From assembly GCF_946227985.1 (NCBI RefSeq), contig NZ_CAMKGL010000003.1:248001-312000 (forward strand): a stretch of DNA of 64,000 nt, given 5' to 3'. The position numbers were made by a program, and so were the translations under genes. Below the pieces are notes generated by a model. That model had not been told where the DNA came from. It worked only from the letters and a program-made list of their open reading frames with translations, and ran no database searches. Shown piece by piece: positions 1-9,640 of this stretch (its first letter is position 1; every line of letters begins with the position of its first letter). Source of the DNA: Serratia quinivorans (GTDB taxonomy: Bacteria; Pseudomonadota; Gammaproteobacteria; Enterobacterales; Enterobacteriaceae).

Positions 1-435
1 TGCGTATTGGCCACGCCCAACAGCAATACATCCCGCTCGGCATTCAGGGTGGTGTCACCCCCTGCTTTGAGCTGGCTGCCGGCCACGGCAATATCGCCAC
101 TATCGGCCGTGTTACCCTTGCCGGTCGCCGTCACCTGCAAATGATTACCGCCGTTGAGCGTTGAACCGGTAACGGTAGCTTGCTCCTGATGCTGTTTCGA
201 CGACGGTTGCTATGCCCCCAGCGAAATGCTGATGCCCACCATGCTGCCTTCTTCAGTATCGGTATTGCCCAGTGTGGCCTGTTGCCCCGCCTGAAGTGCC
301 TACACACCGGATAAGGCCGCTCTGCGCCCGTACCGCGTTGTCGATCAACTGCTGCATCTGCGCCAGATCGGAGCCAACGCCGTTAAGATAGTGCTGGTCG
401 GTTTGTCTGAGCATCCGTGTGTTTTTTTGGGCGTT
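1..435 (-). pseudogene. Decayed filamentous haemagglutinin (FhaB/CdiA/HpmA-type) fragment
   Basis: Translation of the minus strand gives haemagglutinin-repeat-like protein with phrases such as [36 protein letters not shown] and [12 protein letters not shown], typical of two-partner-secreted exoproteins. The frame is broken. A piece reading QTDQHYLNGVGSDLAQMQQ occupies about 310-420. It runs out of frame near 300, the homology resumes in another frame (QAGQQATLGNTDTEEGSM), and that frame meets a TAG at 210-212 before continuing. There is no start codon or ribosome-binding site at the upstream end; a stop lies near 436-438. The remnant continues beyond the window edge. An intact neighbouring toxin-delivery locus cannot be judged from here. 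The family call is fairly secure; the exact subfamily is not. Confidence 0.75.
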
Positions 436-646
436 TTAACGACAGAACGGTAAATGTAACAAGATACGAACCATTAGCCACGGCCCTGATTTGGTCATTT
501 AAGAAAGAACATTCCTAAAGCAGGCAGCAGAAAATCATCTGAAAATAGTAGAGTTAGCTTATTGATTTGCACTGGCAGAAAAAAACAGTGAATCGCTTTT
601 TATTTCAACAAAACCAGAAAGTTGCCGCTAATGCGATGAGTGCCGC
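436..646. other. Intergenic spacer between haemagglutinin remnant and tldD terminator
   Basis: AT-rich spacer of roughly 210 bases. No credible gene, repeat or strong hairpin was seen. It could hold decayed sequence from the same exoprotein locus. Confidence 0.4.
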
Positions 647-680
647 AGAAAAAGCTAACAGGGGCCGTGAACCGGCCCCT
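647..680 (-). terminator. Rho-independent terminator of tldD
   Basis: An 8-bp GC-rich stem (AGGGGCCG with CGGCCCCT, 660-667 and 673-680) is followed on the minus strand by a run of five T (649-653). It begins 12 bases after the tldD stop. Confidence 0.8.
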
Positions 681-692
681 GGGGAGTATGGA

Positions 693-2138
693 TTACGCAG
701 TACCACCGACGGTCAGGGTGTCCAGCTTCAGAGTCGGTTGACCGACACCTACCGGCAGGCTTTGCCCCTCTTTACCGCAGACACCGACGCCTTTATCCAG
801 CGCCAGATCGTTGCCCACCATCGAGATTTGCTGCATCGCCTCAATACCCGAGCCGATCAGCGTAGCGCCTTTCACCGGCTTGGTGATGCGGCCTTTTTCG
901 ATCAGGTAGGCTTCGGTGGTGGAAAACACAAACTTGCCGGAGGTGATATCCACCTGGCCGCCACCAAAGTTCGGCGCGTACAGGCCATATTCGACGCTGG
1001 CGATGATCTCTTCCGGTGTTGACTTGCCCGCCAGCATATAAGTGTTGGTCATGCGTGGCATTGGCAGGTGCGCATAGGACTCGCGGCGGCCGTTACCGGT
1101 CGGCGCAACGCCCATCAGACGCGCATTGAGTTTGTCCTGCATATAGCCCTTCAGGATACCGTTCTCAATCAACATGTTGTACTGGCCAGGTACGCCTTCG
1201 TCGTCGATCGCCAACGAACCTCGTAACCCCTGCAAAGTGCCGTCATCGACCACGGTGCAAAGCTCGGAAGCCACCAACTGGCCCATCTGACCGCTGAAGA
1301 CCGAAGTACCACGACGGTTGAAGTCACCTTCCAGCCCGTGCCCCACCGCTTCATGCAGCAGCACGCCAGGCCAGCCTGCGCCCAGCACCACCGGCATATT
1401 GCCTGCCGGAGCCGCCACCGCAGAGAGGTTAATCAATGCCATGCGCACCGCTTCTTTGGCGTAAGCATCGGCACGGACTTCACCATCGGCGATTTCCAGG
1501 AAATAGTCATAGCCGAAACGACCACCGCCGCCGCTGGAGCCGCGTTCACGCTTGCCGTCTTGTTCCACCAGCACGCTGACGGATAAACGTACCAACGGAC
1601 GAACGTCCGCCGCCAGGGTGCCGTCGGTGGCGGCTACCAGAATTTGTTCATACACGCCGGTAATGCTGGCGCTGACCTCTTGCACCCGTTTATCGGCCGC
1701 GCGGGCCACCTTGTCAACACGGTGCAACAGAGCGATTTTCTCTTCCCGCGGCAGGCTTTGCAACGGATCGAGCAGGGGATACAACGCCTTATGGCTGATT
1801 TCACCCAGGGTATGCACCTGACCATTCCCGCTGTCACGGACTATGCTGCGCGCGGCATGGGCACTTTGCTGCAAGGCGTTCAGGGTGATTTGATCGGCAT
1901 AGGCGAAGCCGGTTTTCTCGCCGCTAACGGCGCGTACCCCAACCCCTTGATCGATATTGTAAGAGCCATCCTTGATGATACCGTCTTCAATCACCCAGGC
2001 TTCGTGGTAGCTCGACTGGAAATAGAGATCGGCATAATCGAGGCGGCGTTCGGCCAGTTGCCCCAGGACGGAAAACAGGTCCTGGTGGCTCAGCTTATTG
2101 GCAGCAAGTAACTGCTCACTGACAAACGTCAGGCTCAT
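693..2138 (-). CDS. tldD: Metalloprotease subunit TldD
   Basis: This is the zinc metalloprotease subunit that works as a heterodimer with TldE/PmbA. The complex degrades unfolded peptides and is known for maturing microcin B17 and removing the CcdA antitoxin. With the start at 2138 the protein is 481 residues, the E. coli length. The zinc-binding motif HEAVGH is at residues 262-267, and the C-terminus [16 protein letters not shown] is typical. A longer open frame begins at 2174, but the family start [11 protein letters not shown] and an AAAGAG ribosome-binding site about 10 bases upstream favour 2138. It is the last gene of a minus-strand run (yhdP, nitrilase, tldD), seven bases after the nitrilase stop. 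TldE is not in this window. Confidence 0.97.
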   Translation of the reverse strand: MSLTFVSEQLLAANKLSHQDLFSVLGQLAERRLDYADLYFQSSYHEAWVIEDGIIKDGSYNIDQGVGVRAVSGEKTGFAYADQITLNALQQSAHAARSIVRDSGNGQVHTLGEISHKALYPLLDPLQSLPREEKIALLHRVDKVARAADKRVQEVSASITGVYEQILVAATDGTLAADVRPLVRLSVSVLVEQDGKRERGSSGGGGRFGYDYFLEIADGEVRADAYAKEAVRMALINLSAVAAPAGNMPVVLGAGWPGVLLHEAVGHGLEGDFNRRGTSVFSGQMGQLVASELCTVVDDGTLQGLRGSLAIDDEGVPGQYNMLIENGILKGYMQDKLNARLMGVAPTGNGRRESYAHLPMPRMTNTYMLAGKSTPEEIIASVEYGLYAPNFGGGQVDITSGKFVFSTTEAYLIEKGRITKPVKGATLIGSGIEAMQQISMVGNDLALDKGVGVCGKEGQSLPVGVGQPTLKLDTLTVGGTA

Positions 2139-2145
2139 AATTTTT

Positions 2146-3006
2146 TCACTCTTTAATGGAGGATTTGTTGTCAAACGGCGCCGTCAGCGACGTCTGGAAT
2201 CGGTTGTGTTGCAATACCGGCATCTGCTCGCGAATGGTTTTGAGGCCGGTAATATCGACCCGTACTTTCAACGCCGATACCGCATCCGGGTTTTCAGCCA
2301 ATACCTTGCCCCAGGCATCCACCGCCAGCGAATGGCCCCAGGTGCGACGCGTCGGGCCATGGCTGCCAACCTGCGCAGGCGCCAGGATCACACACTGGTT
2401 TTCAATCGCCCTGGCGCGCAGCAAAATTTCCCAGTGCGCCTCACCGGTCACGCGGGTAAAGGCCGCCGGTACGGAAATCAATTCAGCGCCCTGCGCTCGT
2501 AACGCCTGGAACAGCGCCGGGAAGCGCAGATCGTAGCAGATGGTCATGCCAAGCCGCCCGACCGGGGTATCCACCACCTGGAGCTGTTGGCCATGCTGAT
2601 AGGTGTCAGATTCCCGATAATGGCCGTGGGAGTCGTTAATGTCCACGTCGAACATGTGCAGCTTGTCATAGCGCGCGCGGATCTCGCCCTGGTCGTCGAA
2701 CAGCAGGCTACTGGTGGTGATCAGCGCAGGGTTTTCACGACTGACCAGCGGCATTGACCCCACCAGCAGCCAGACGCCATAACGCCGTGCCATGTCACGC
2801 ACCGCATTCTGCAGCGGGCCATCACCCTGGCGCTCCGCATGTTCACGATAAGCCGCAGAATTGGCGAACAGCAGCGCGTTCTCCGGCGTCATAACCAGTT
2901 TTACCCCGGCATTGAGCTGCTTAATCTGCTGTTCAATCTGGGCCAGGTTGTCACGCACCCGATCGCCACTGCACAACTGTAACAACGCAACGTTTGCACT
3001 TTTCAT
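2146..3006 (-). CDS. Carbon-nitrogen hydrolase (nitrilase/Nit2-like amidase)
   Basis: A 286-residue nitrilase-superfamily protein with the Glu-Lys-Cys triad visible: Glu42 in TPENALLF, Lys115 in YDKLHMFD and Cys157 in [11 protein letters not shown]. Nit1/Nit2-type enzymes hydrolyse small amides, notably deaminated glutathione, and the YDKLHMFDV region is characteristic of that subgroup; the substrate here is an inference. The start codon overlaps the yhdP stop as ATGA (3003-3006) and the stop lies seven bases before tldD, so the three genes should be co-transcribed and translationally coupled. In E. coli, as I recall, yhdP and tldD are adjacent without this gene. Confidence 0.9.
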   Translation of the reverse strand: MKSANVALLQLCSGDRVRDNLAQIEQQIKQLNAGVKLVMTPENALLFANSAAYREHAERQGDGPLQNAVRDMARRYGVWLLVGSMPLVSRENPALITTSSLLFDDQGEIRARYDKLHMFDVDINDSHGHYRESDTYQHGQQLQVVDTPVGRLGMTICYDLRFPALFQALRAQGAELISVPAAFTRVTGEAHWEILLRARAIENQCVILAPAQVGSHGPTRRTWGHSLAVDAWGKVLAENPDAVSALKVRVDITGLKTIREQMPVLQHNRFQTSLTAPFDNKSSIKE

Positions 3007-6000
3007 GACGCCTTATCCTCCTTTGGCTTACGCAGGACCTCGTTGACCTTCGGCTGGTCCAAATCGCCGCTGATATGGTAGCGAATCAGCGAGATCTTAT
3101 TCCACAGCGGCCCCAACACCTGCGAGGCAGCAAACACCGCCGCGCCAACGATAGGGTTAATCACGAACGCCGTGGCTACGCCGACAGTGGTCGAAATGGC
3201 CGGTGCGACTACCGCTTCCATATCAATCCGGCGGCGCGCCAAATCGACCTGACCGCTCATGGCAATATCCGCCGCCAGTCCGTCAACCAACAGGTTATCG
3301 GTATGCATTATGCCATCTTTCAGCCACGCAGTGCTGCGGATGGAGTCAAAGTAGAAACCTTTGCCGAAGGTATCACTGAAATCGAACTGCAACTTACGTA
3401 ACAGGGAGTCGACGCTGACCAAACGCAACAGTTGGCCGGCACGCCCGCCGCCCATGCTGTCGATCTCGCCTTTGCCCATATTGACCTTCATCGCACCGCT
3501 AAGGGTACTCATCTGCGGTTTCCACGGTGGACCATGCCAGTACAGATCAAAATCAATGTCATAAGGCGCGCCTTTCAGCGGCGTGGTGATGCCGAAGAAA
3601 GCGGCGGTTTCATCAATATTGCCCCCCAGCAGTTTGCCTTTCAGCGAGCTGCGTTCTTCCTGGGCGTTCTGCTTCCACAGGCCGCTGGCGGTCATGCGCC
3701 CTTTGCCGGTATCGACCAAGCCATGCTCCAGGTTCAGGGTATCACCCCGATTGGCCAGATCCGCCTCCACCTTGCCGAGGTTTTGCCCCATTACCCAGCA
3801 CGACTTGCAGCGCAGCATCAACGACGGCCAGTCACGGAAAGAAACCTTATCTGCCACCGCCAGCGGGTTGGTTGCCGCGGTCGGGGTACCCTTGCTGTCG
3901 CTAAACTGCGGATTGTAATAAAGATAATTGATATCGGCACGCCATGGCCCGCGATCCGTAACCCGCAGACTGCCGTCGACCTCTTCCCCCTTGGCGCTGA
4001 CCAGGGTCGCGCCGAGTTGCTTTTCAGCCGATAGCGTCAGCTTGTGCCAGGCCTGGCCGCCCAACAGCAGCTGTGGTGTTTTCAGCGCGACGGTGGTCGG
4101 GAAGTTGAAGCCGCCCACCTGGCCCGAGCTACCGCCTTGTTTTAACGCCGGTGCCATTAACCCCAGCCATTTTTCACCGTCCAATGGCGGTAGGTTGAGC
4201 GTCAAAGATTTACCGGCCGGTAAGGGTGGCGTTCCACCACCTTCGGTTTGCCATGCCGCACGTGCAAGCGTCACCTGCTGTTTGGCGAAGGTCCATTCGC
4301 TGTTGAAATGGTTCTGCTTGCCGGCGCTGCCGGTCAGCATGAAGCCATTCAGCCCACCTTTCACTTTTACACTCAACGGCAGTGGCTCACCCGCCGGTTT
4401 ATCTAGCGGTGAAGGTAAGTGACTGCTCACTTTCTTGAGGTCCGCATCAATGCCAATGTCATAGCTGGCGTTGCCCTTATGCGGCAAGGTAATGGCAACC
4501 TGGCCCTGCCAGGGCGCGCTGCCACTCAAGGCATCGGCGACTTCCTGCGGAATACCGGGGAATTTACCCGGCTGCCAGTCAGCCTTCAGATCAACATTGA
4601 CCTTGTAGTCACTTTTACCTTCCAGCGTATTGAAATTCACCGCAACCGGCTGCCCGAACCAGTTGGCCGACAGGCTATCACTGGTCAGGTTGCCGTTATC
4701 GAAGCGGAACTTGCCGCTGACTTTTTTCAGCTCACTTTCGATAGGCTTAACCAGCAGTGAATTGTTGTTCAGCGCCACCTCGCCCGTAGCGCGCACCAGC
4801 TCGCCGTTCAAGGGGATATCGAGATGTAAGCGCCCACTGACATTACCGCCAATCTGCAGCTCATTCAGTGCAGCACCCAGTGAATCATGCAGCGGTGTCT
4901 GCTCGAAATAGTCATGGATTTCCTCACCCTGACCCGCCACGTCAGCGTCAACCAACAGGCGCTCTTTCAGGTAGTCCGGAATGATGGCGGTAACATTTTT
5001 GCCATCGACTTTACCCAGTTTGGTCTGCGGAGCATTCATCCACAGCCCTTCGTTGGCAAAATCGAGATCGATGGCCAGATCGGTCAATGCCGGCCAATCC
5101 GGTTGGAACTGGAAGGTCGAATGCCGCAGCGGGACAAATACCTCAAACTGGCCTTCGTGTTTACGGTAAGGGAAATGCTGTGGGTCACCGTTGTAGAGCA
5201 GCGTGGCGTTATCCACCTGCCCGCCCTGAATGGCACCGCTGAGGTAATCCACCAGGTGCTTGCCCATCAAGGGCTCTGGGAAGTAACGCCAGGCGTCTGC
5301 GGCATCGTACAGGCGGATACCCGCCAGAATGCTCAGCCACGGGTCGCCCTTGGCCGGCTGCTGGTAGCGGAAATCACCGTTCACCCACAGCGATTTGGCC
5401 TTCACATCCAGATTTTTACTCGCCAGCTCCCAGCCCTGTGGGTTGTTCAACCAGGTTAACGCACCGCGCGCGCTGCTGACTTCCAGCGGGGCGCGGAACA
5501 TGTCGCCGTACGGCAAGGTGCTGTCATTGAGATCAAGTTGCAGACGACCATTTTCTACGCCGCCACTCAGCGCGCCAGAGAAATGATTTATCCCCGGTAA
5601 CAGCTTCCATGGCTGCCAACTGACGTCCTGCCAGCGGGCCTGGAAACGGGTTTTTTCCGGCTGTTTCAGCGGAATATCCAACGCCAATGCATTGACCCTG
5701 CCCTGCGGTTGCAGATCGTTCCAGCGCTCCAGCACGTCCGGGCTGAGGAACGAGAAGGTCGGCAACAGCGCAGACAGGCGTTCAAGCTGAATGTTGGTCG
5801 CCCGCACGCGCAGCTCTTCCGTTTGTCCCGGCCCCATAAACTCGGTATTTTCCGGTAGCCACAGTCCGGACAGCTTGCCTTGCGGCCAGGCCTGACCGTC
5901 GGTGGCCAGGTTGAGCTGCGGCACCTCGACTTGCCAGCCGGTCCCCTGGCGGCTGAGCGTCAGCGCCAGATTGTCCACGTCCAGGCGGTGCTGTTGTTTG

Positions 6001-6818
6001 CCCACGCTCCAGTTGGCCGCGCCCTGCTTTAACAACGCACTGCCGCTGGCAATTTCACCGTTCTGTATTTGCAGCCAGGCTGCCAGGCTAAAGTCGGCGC
6101 TCTCCAGGCCGGTATTGGCTCGTAACCACCGGGTGAACCAGGGCTTCATGTCGATATTATCGGCCTGCATATAGACCGTGCCAACATTCAATAACCCCTG
6201 GTTATCACGCAGATCCATCCGCAGTTGAACCACGCCATGCTGGCCGTTCAGCGTCGACAGGCCTACCTGCCCCTCGGCACGGTGACGATCGCGGCCGTTA
6301 AGCCAGGTTAGCTGTGGAACCTCGAATTCGGCGCGCGCGCCGGCAGGCGTAAGGAAGGAAAGCCGGCTGTCACGTAAATTAAAGTGATCCACCTGATGCA
6401 ACAGCAAATCGCTGATTTTACCCGGCTCGATGGTACTTCCCTTATGCTCTTCGCCACCCAAAGTGGTGTTGAGATCGAACTGGAGTTGGTAGAAGGTGAG
6501 ATCGCGGAACTGCCAGCGCCAGTGCAACAGCGACTGCCATACGTCCAGCGCCAGCGTAACGCGTTCTATATGCAGGTTGCTTTTGGGCAGCGTGGCGCGC
6601 ACGTTGCGCATTTCCAACTGCGGGCCGAAGGTTTCCCAACTTCCCTGCATAAAATCGATCTGCACCGGCACGCCGGAGAGACTTTCGACCTTGGCCAACA
6701 GTTGCGGGCGGTAGTTGTTCAGTTCAGGCAGCGCCAAACGCAGCCCGCTGATCAGCAACGCCACGATGACAATCAGACTGGCGCCTGTAGCTAACAAAAT
6801 CCCAGGCAGTCGCCTCAC
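3003..6818 (-). CDS. yhdP: AsmA-like envelope lipid transport protein YhdP
   Basis: A 1271-residue inner-membrane-anchored AsmA-like protein, collinear with E. coli YhdP. One N-terminal membrane helix (about residues 5-27, LPGILLATGASLIVIVAL) precedes a very long periplasmic beta-rich region with DUF3971/AsmA character. YhdP, with TamB and YdbH, is implicated in moving phospholipids from the inner to the outer membrane and in excluding antibiotics. A longer frame opens at 6893, but the family N-terminus (V/M)RRLPGILL and an AAGGAG site about 8 bases upstream indicate a GTG start at 6818. The stop overlaps the next gene by four bases. A perfect 22-bp palindrome lies in the leader between rng and this gene. 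Confidence 0.96.
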   Translation of the reverse strand: MRRLPGILLATGASLIVIVALLISGLRLALPELNNYRPQLLAKVESLSGVPVQIDFMQGSWETFGPQLEMRNVRATLPKSNLHIERVTLALDVWQSLLHWRWQFRDLTFYQLQFDLNTTLGGEEHKGSTIEPGKISDLLLHQVDHFNLRDSRLSFLTPAGARAEFEVPQLTWLNGRDRHRAEGQVGLSTLNGQHGVVQLRMDLRDNQGLLNVGTVYMQADNIDMKPWFTRWLRANTGLESADFSLAAWLQIQNGEIASGSALLKQGAANWSVGKQQHRLDVDNLALTLSRQGTGWQVEVPQLNLATDGQAWPQGKLSGLWLPENTEFMGPGQTEELRVRATNIQLERLSALLPTFSFLSPDVLERWNDLQPQGRVNALALDIPLKQPEKTRFQARWQDVSWQPWKLLPGINHFSGALSGGVENGRLQLDLNDSTLPYGDMFRAPLEVSSARGALTWLNNPQGWELASKNLDVKAKSLWVNGDFRYQQPAKGDPWLSILAGIRLYDAADAWRYFPEPLMGKHLVDYLSGAIQGGQVDNATLLYNGDPQHFPYRKHEGQFEVFVPLRHSTFQFQPDWPALTDLAIDLDFANEGLWMNAPQTKLGKVDGKNVTAIIPDYLKERLLVDADVAGQGEEIHDYFEQTPLHDSLGAALNELQIGGNVSGRLHLDIPLNGELVRATGEVALNNNSLLVKPIESELKKVSGKFRFDNGNLTSDSLSANWFGQPVAVNFNTLEGKSDYKVNVDLKADWQPGKFPGIPQEVADALSGSAPWQGQVAITLPHKGNASYDIGIDADLKKVSSHLPSPLDKPAGEPLPLSVKVKGGLNGFMLTGSAGKQNHFNSEWTFAKQQVTLARAAWQTEGGGTPPLPAGKSLTLNLPPLDGEKWLGLMAPALKQGGSSGQVGGFNFPTTVALKTPQLLLGGQAWHKLTLSAEKQLGATLVSAKGEEVDGSLRVTDRGPWRADINYLYYNPQFSDSKGTPTAATNPLAVADKVSFRDWPSLMLRCKSCWVMGQNLGKVEADLANRGDTLNLEHGLVDTGKGRMTASGLWKQNAQEERSSLKGKLLGGNIDETAAFFGITTPLKGAPYDIDFDLYWHGPPWKPQMSTLSGAMKVNMGKGEIDSMGGGRAGQLLRLVSVDSLLRKLQFDFSDTFGKGFYFDSIRSTAWLKDGIMHTDNLLVDGLAADIAMSGQVDLARRRIDMEAVVAPAISTTVGVATAFVINPIVGAAVFAASQVLGPLWNKISLIRYHISGDLDQPKVNEVLRKPKEDKAS

Positions 6819-6866
6819 GCAGTTCTCCTTGCTTCCGCTGCCTGGCAACGGGATATCTATGCATGG

Positions 6867-6888
6867 GGGGCCCAGCATGCTGGGCCCC
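6867..6888. repeat. Perfect 22-bp palindrome between rng and yhdP
   Basis: The sequence reads identically on both strands and is centred between 6877 and 6878. It lies 33 bases after the rng stop and 48 bases before the yhdP GTG start. No T-run follows on the minus strand, so it does not look like a standard terminator. It could act as an RNA stem that sets relative rng/yhdP expression or as an RNase processing site. Confidence 0.7.
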
Positions 6889-6921
6889 ACCAATACCGGA
6901 CTTTGGCCGCCAACAGGCGGA

Positions 6922-8391
6922 CTACATCATGACAACGTCAAATTGTTCCTGGCTGTACAAGGGTTCGATCTGCACCTTGACCTGTTTGCCAACAAAGATT
7001 TCCACTTCGGCCAGCGCATGGGACTCTTCGCTTTTCAGCGCCTCACCCACCGCCGCAGAGGCGTAAACCAGGAAACGATCTGAATCATAAGCATGGTGCA
7101 CGCGCACAATTTCACGCAAGATTTCGTAGCACACGGTTTCCACCGTTTTCAGAGTGCCGCGCCCATGACAAGTAGGACAATCATGACACAGCACATGTTC
7201 AATGCTTTCGCGCGTGCGTTTACGCGTCATTTCCACTAAGCCTAGCTGAGAGAAGCCGTTGATCGTGGTTTTTACCCGATCTTTACTCAGTGCAAGTTCC
7301 AGCGAATGCAGCACCCGACGACGATGTTCGTCATTATTCATATCAATAAAGTCGATAATGATAATGCCGCCCAGATTGCGCAGCCGCAGTTGGCGGGCAA
7401 TGGCCTGGGTCGCCTCGATATTGGTATTGAAGATGGTTTCGTCGAGATTGCGATGGCCGACAAAGGCGCCGGTATTGATATCCACGGTGGTCATCGCTTC
7501 GGTCTGATCGATGATCAGGTATCCGCCGGACTTCAGCTCAACCTTGCGCTCCAACGCGCGCTGGATCTCGTTTTCGACATCGTACAGATCGAAGATCGGC
7601 TGGCTGCCGGTGTACAGCTCCAGCTTGGCGGTAATATCCGGGATGTACTCACCGGTAAACTCCACCAGCAGATCGTGGGTCAGACGGGAGTCCACGCGGA
7701 TCCTGTCCAGCGCCGCACCGGCGAAGTCGCGCAAGATACGCTGCGCCAGCGCCAGCTCACCGTATAACTTGTATTTGGTCTGGTTGCGTTTTTTACGCTC
7801 CATCACCTTGGTCCACAGGCGTTTGAGGAAGGCGGCGTCTTGCGACAGCTCTTCTTCCCCAATGCCTTCTGCCGCGGTGCGGATGATAAAACCACCCAGT
7901 TCATCGCAGTAACCGGCAACGGCTTTTTTCAGGCGATCGCGCTCGGCTTCACTTTCAATACGCTGCGAAACGCCAACGTGCGCCGCCCCCGGCATGAATA
8001 CCAGGTAACGCGAAGGCAAAGTGATGTCAGTGGTCAGGCGCGCGCCTTTGGTGCCTAGCGGATCTTTCACCACCTGCACCATCAGATCCTGCCCCTGGCG
8101 TACCAGTTCGGCAATATCGCGCACGTGGAAATTTTTCTGCTCATCGCCGGCGACACATTCGGTGTGCGGCATGATATCAGAGGCGTGCAGGAAGGCCGCT
8201 TTGTCCAGGCCGATATCGACGAATGCCGCCTGCATACCCGGCAACACGCGACTTACGCGTCCTTTATAAATATTGCCGACGATACCGCGCTTGGATTCGC
8301 GCTCGATATGGATCTCTTGCAGGATGCCGCCATCAATATAGGCAACCCGCGTTTCAGACGGTGTGATATTAACCAGTAGCTCAGCTGTCAT
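6922..8391 (-). CDS. rng: Ribonuclease G
   Basis: Single-strand-specific endoribonuclease that matures the 5' end of 16S rRNA and takes part in mRNA decay. The 489-residue length equals E. coli RNase G. Features in order: an S1 RNA-binding domain at about 35-120 (GIVGNIYKGRV, AAFVDIG), the catalytic region with the conserved aspartates in TTVDINTGAFVG and IIIDFIDM, and the zinc-link cysteines in CHDCPTCHGRG. It ends with the conserved QFDVVMM. The start has a strong GAGGAG site. It is downstream of maf by 38 bases and upstream of yhdP, the usual mre-maf-rng-yhdP order. Confidence 0.98.
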   Translation of the reverse strand: MTAELLVNITPSETRVAYIDGGILQEIHIERESKRGIVGNIYKGRVSRVLPGMQAAFVDIGLDKAAFLHASDIMPHTECVAGDEQKNFHVRDIAELVRQGQDLMVQVVKDPLGTKGARLTTDITLPSRYLVFMPGAAHVGVSQRIESEAERDRLKKAVAGYCDELGGFIIRTAAEGIGEEELSQDAAFLKRLWTKVMERKKRNQTKYKLYGELALAQRILRDFAGAALDRIRVDSRLTHDLLVEFTGEYIPDITAKLELYTGSQPIFDLYDVENEIQRALERKVELKSGGYLIIDQTEAMTTVDINTGAFVGHRNLDETIFNTNIEATQAIARQLRLRNLGGIIIIDFIDMNNDEHRRRVLHSLELALSKDRVKTTINGFSQLGLVEMTRKRTRESIEHVLCHDCPTCHGRGTLKTVETVCYEILREIVRVHHAYDSDRFLVYASAAVGEALKSEESHALAEVEIFVGKQVKVQIEPLYSQEQFDVVMM

Positions 8392-8429
8392 GCCTTCTCC
8401 TCAGAGCCGGTCGATAATGGCAGCGCCCA

Positions 8430-9014
8430 TCAACCGGTTCTTACATCACGTAATGCGACAAAATTACTGAGCAGCTCATGTGTTTCGACCAACGGCAAGC
8501 CCATCACCGCGTGATAACTCCCGGTTATCGTCCTGACGAAACAACCACCCTTTCCTTGAATTCCATAGGCGCCCGCTTTATCCATCGGTTCGCCCGTTGC
8601 AATATAGTCGCAAATATCCTGCTGTGACAGGTTGCGGAATGTCACGTCTGTCACCACTAGCTGGCACAGAACGTCATGGCGATCGGCGATCGCCACCGCG
8701 GTCATCACCTGATGCTGTTTACCCGACAGCGCCGCCAGCATTTGCGCCGCATGCGTTTCGCTTTGGGGTTTTTCCAGCACCCGGCCATTGAGCACGACAA
8801 TGGTATCCGCGCCCAGCACCGGCCAGTCCTGCCGGGCCAACGCCACGCCTGCCCTGGCCTTATCCTGCGCCAAACGGCGCACATAGACTTCCGCCGCTTC
8901 CCCTTCCTGCCGCTGTTCTTCGGTATCCGTCAGGATAATTTCAAACGCCACGCCCAACAGGGTCAGTAATTCACGTCGACGGGGAGAGCCGGAGGCCAGA
9001 TAAAGCGAAGTCAT
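8430..9014 (-). CDS. yhdE: dTTP/UTP pyrophosphatase, Maf family (YhdE)
   Basis: A Maf-type nucleotide pyrophosphatase that hydrolyses dTTP, UTP and modified pyrimidine triphosphates; the family has been linked to septum inhibition. With the start at 9014 it has 194 residues. Visible motifs are [10 protein letters not shown] near the N-terminus, LGADTIV, the [10 protein letters not shown] loop and [10 protein letters not shown]. The frame extends to an ATG at 9029, but the family start [13 protein letters not shown] and an AAAGG site six to seven bases upstream favour 9014. That ribosome-binding site lies inside the terminal repeat of the adjoining ERIC element, so the element appears to have replaced the native leader. 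Confidence 0.95.
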   Translation of the reverse strand: MTSLYLASGSPRRRELLTLLGVAFEIILTDTEEQRQEGEAAEVYVRRLAQDKARAGVALARQDWPVLGADTIVVLNGRVLEKPQSETHAAQMLAALSGKQHQVMTAVAIADRHDVLCQLVVTDVTFRNLSQQDICDYIATGEPMDKAGAYGIQGKGGCFVRTITGSYHAVMGLPLVETHELLSNFVALRDVRTG

Positions 9015-9017
9015 TGA

Positions 9018-9144
9018 TATACCTTTCATATTTCAAGCTGCAGCGGTGTTGGCTGCCCTCAATCCCCCCAGTCACTTGGTCATCCAAGCTCCTGGGTATT
9101 CACTCGATTGCCGCCTTGCCGCAACTCGAAATCTCTTGGGTATA
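9018..9144. repeat. ERIC element (127 bp) between mreD and maf
   Basis: An imperfect palindrome bounded by TATACCT and GGGTATA ends. It carries the ERIC core (CCCAGTCACTTGGTCATCC, then AAGCTCCTGGGTATTCACTC), and its length is exactly the classical 127 bp. It fills almost all of the 137-base gap between the mreD stop and the maf start, so it is transcribed inside the mre operon and should fold into a long RNA hairpin. Confidence 0.88.
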
Positions 9145-9151
9145 AATACCC

Positions 9152-9640
9152 TTACTGTACGGCGAACTGACGGCGGATTTTGCGCATCAGCAGGAATAAC
9201 CACGGCCACAGAATGCCGTTTACCACACTACTCCAGAACACCTCTGGGCGGAAAGAAACGTTGATCACTAAAAACTCGGCCCAGAACACCACAACATCCA
9301 TCGCCAGTGACAATAGCACTACGATCAGCGCCTGTTGCCAGAGGGCCATGTTGCGGAACAGTTGGAATTTGAACGCGACCAGATAGGCAATGATCCCCAG
9401 CGCCAGCGCACGCACGCCCAGCGTAGAACCGAGGATCAGATCCATAATCAGCCCCAGCACAAAGCCGGTACCGACGTTAACCCGGTGTGGCAGTGCCATT
9501 ACCCAGTAGATCAGGATTAAAGCCAGCCAGGAAGGCCGGAACATGTAGATCTGTTCCGGCCACGGCATAATTTGCAGCACCAGCGCCACCAGGAATGACA
9601 GCCAGATTATCCAGCGCCCATTACTGCGGTAGCGATTCAT
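9152..9640 (-). CDS. mreD: Rod shape-determining protein MreD
   Basis: A 162-residue integral membrane protein, the same length as E. coli MreD, with about five hydrophobic segments (for example [15 protein letters not shown] and [14 protein letters not shown]). MreD links MreB filaments and MreC to the PBP2/RodA elongasome for lateral wall synthesis. Its start overlaps the mreC stop by four bases (ATGA), indicating translational coupling. An ERIC element begins seven bases after its stop. Confidence 0.97.
   Translation of the reverse strand: MNRYRSNGRWIIWLSFLVALVLQIMPWPEQIYMFRPSWLALILIYWVMALPHRVNVGTGFVLGLIMDLILGSTLGVRALALGIIAYLVAFKFQLFRNMALWQQALIVVLLSLAMDVVVFWAEFLVINVSFRPEVFWSSVVNGILWPWLFLLMRKIRRQFAVQ

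Noticed and set aside
567-1022. Open frame on the plus strand opposite tldD
   Set aside because: It lies antisense to the conserved tldD coding sequence, has no family resemblance and no ribosome-binding site.
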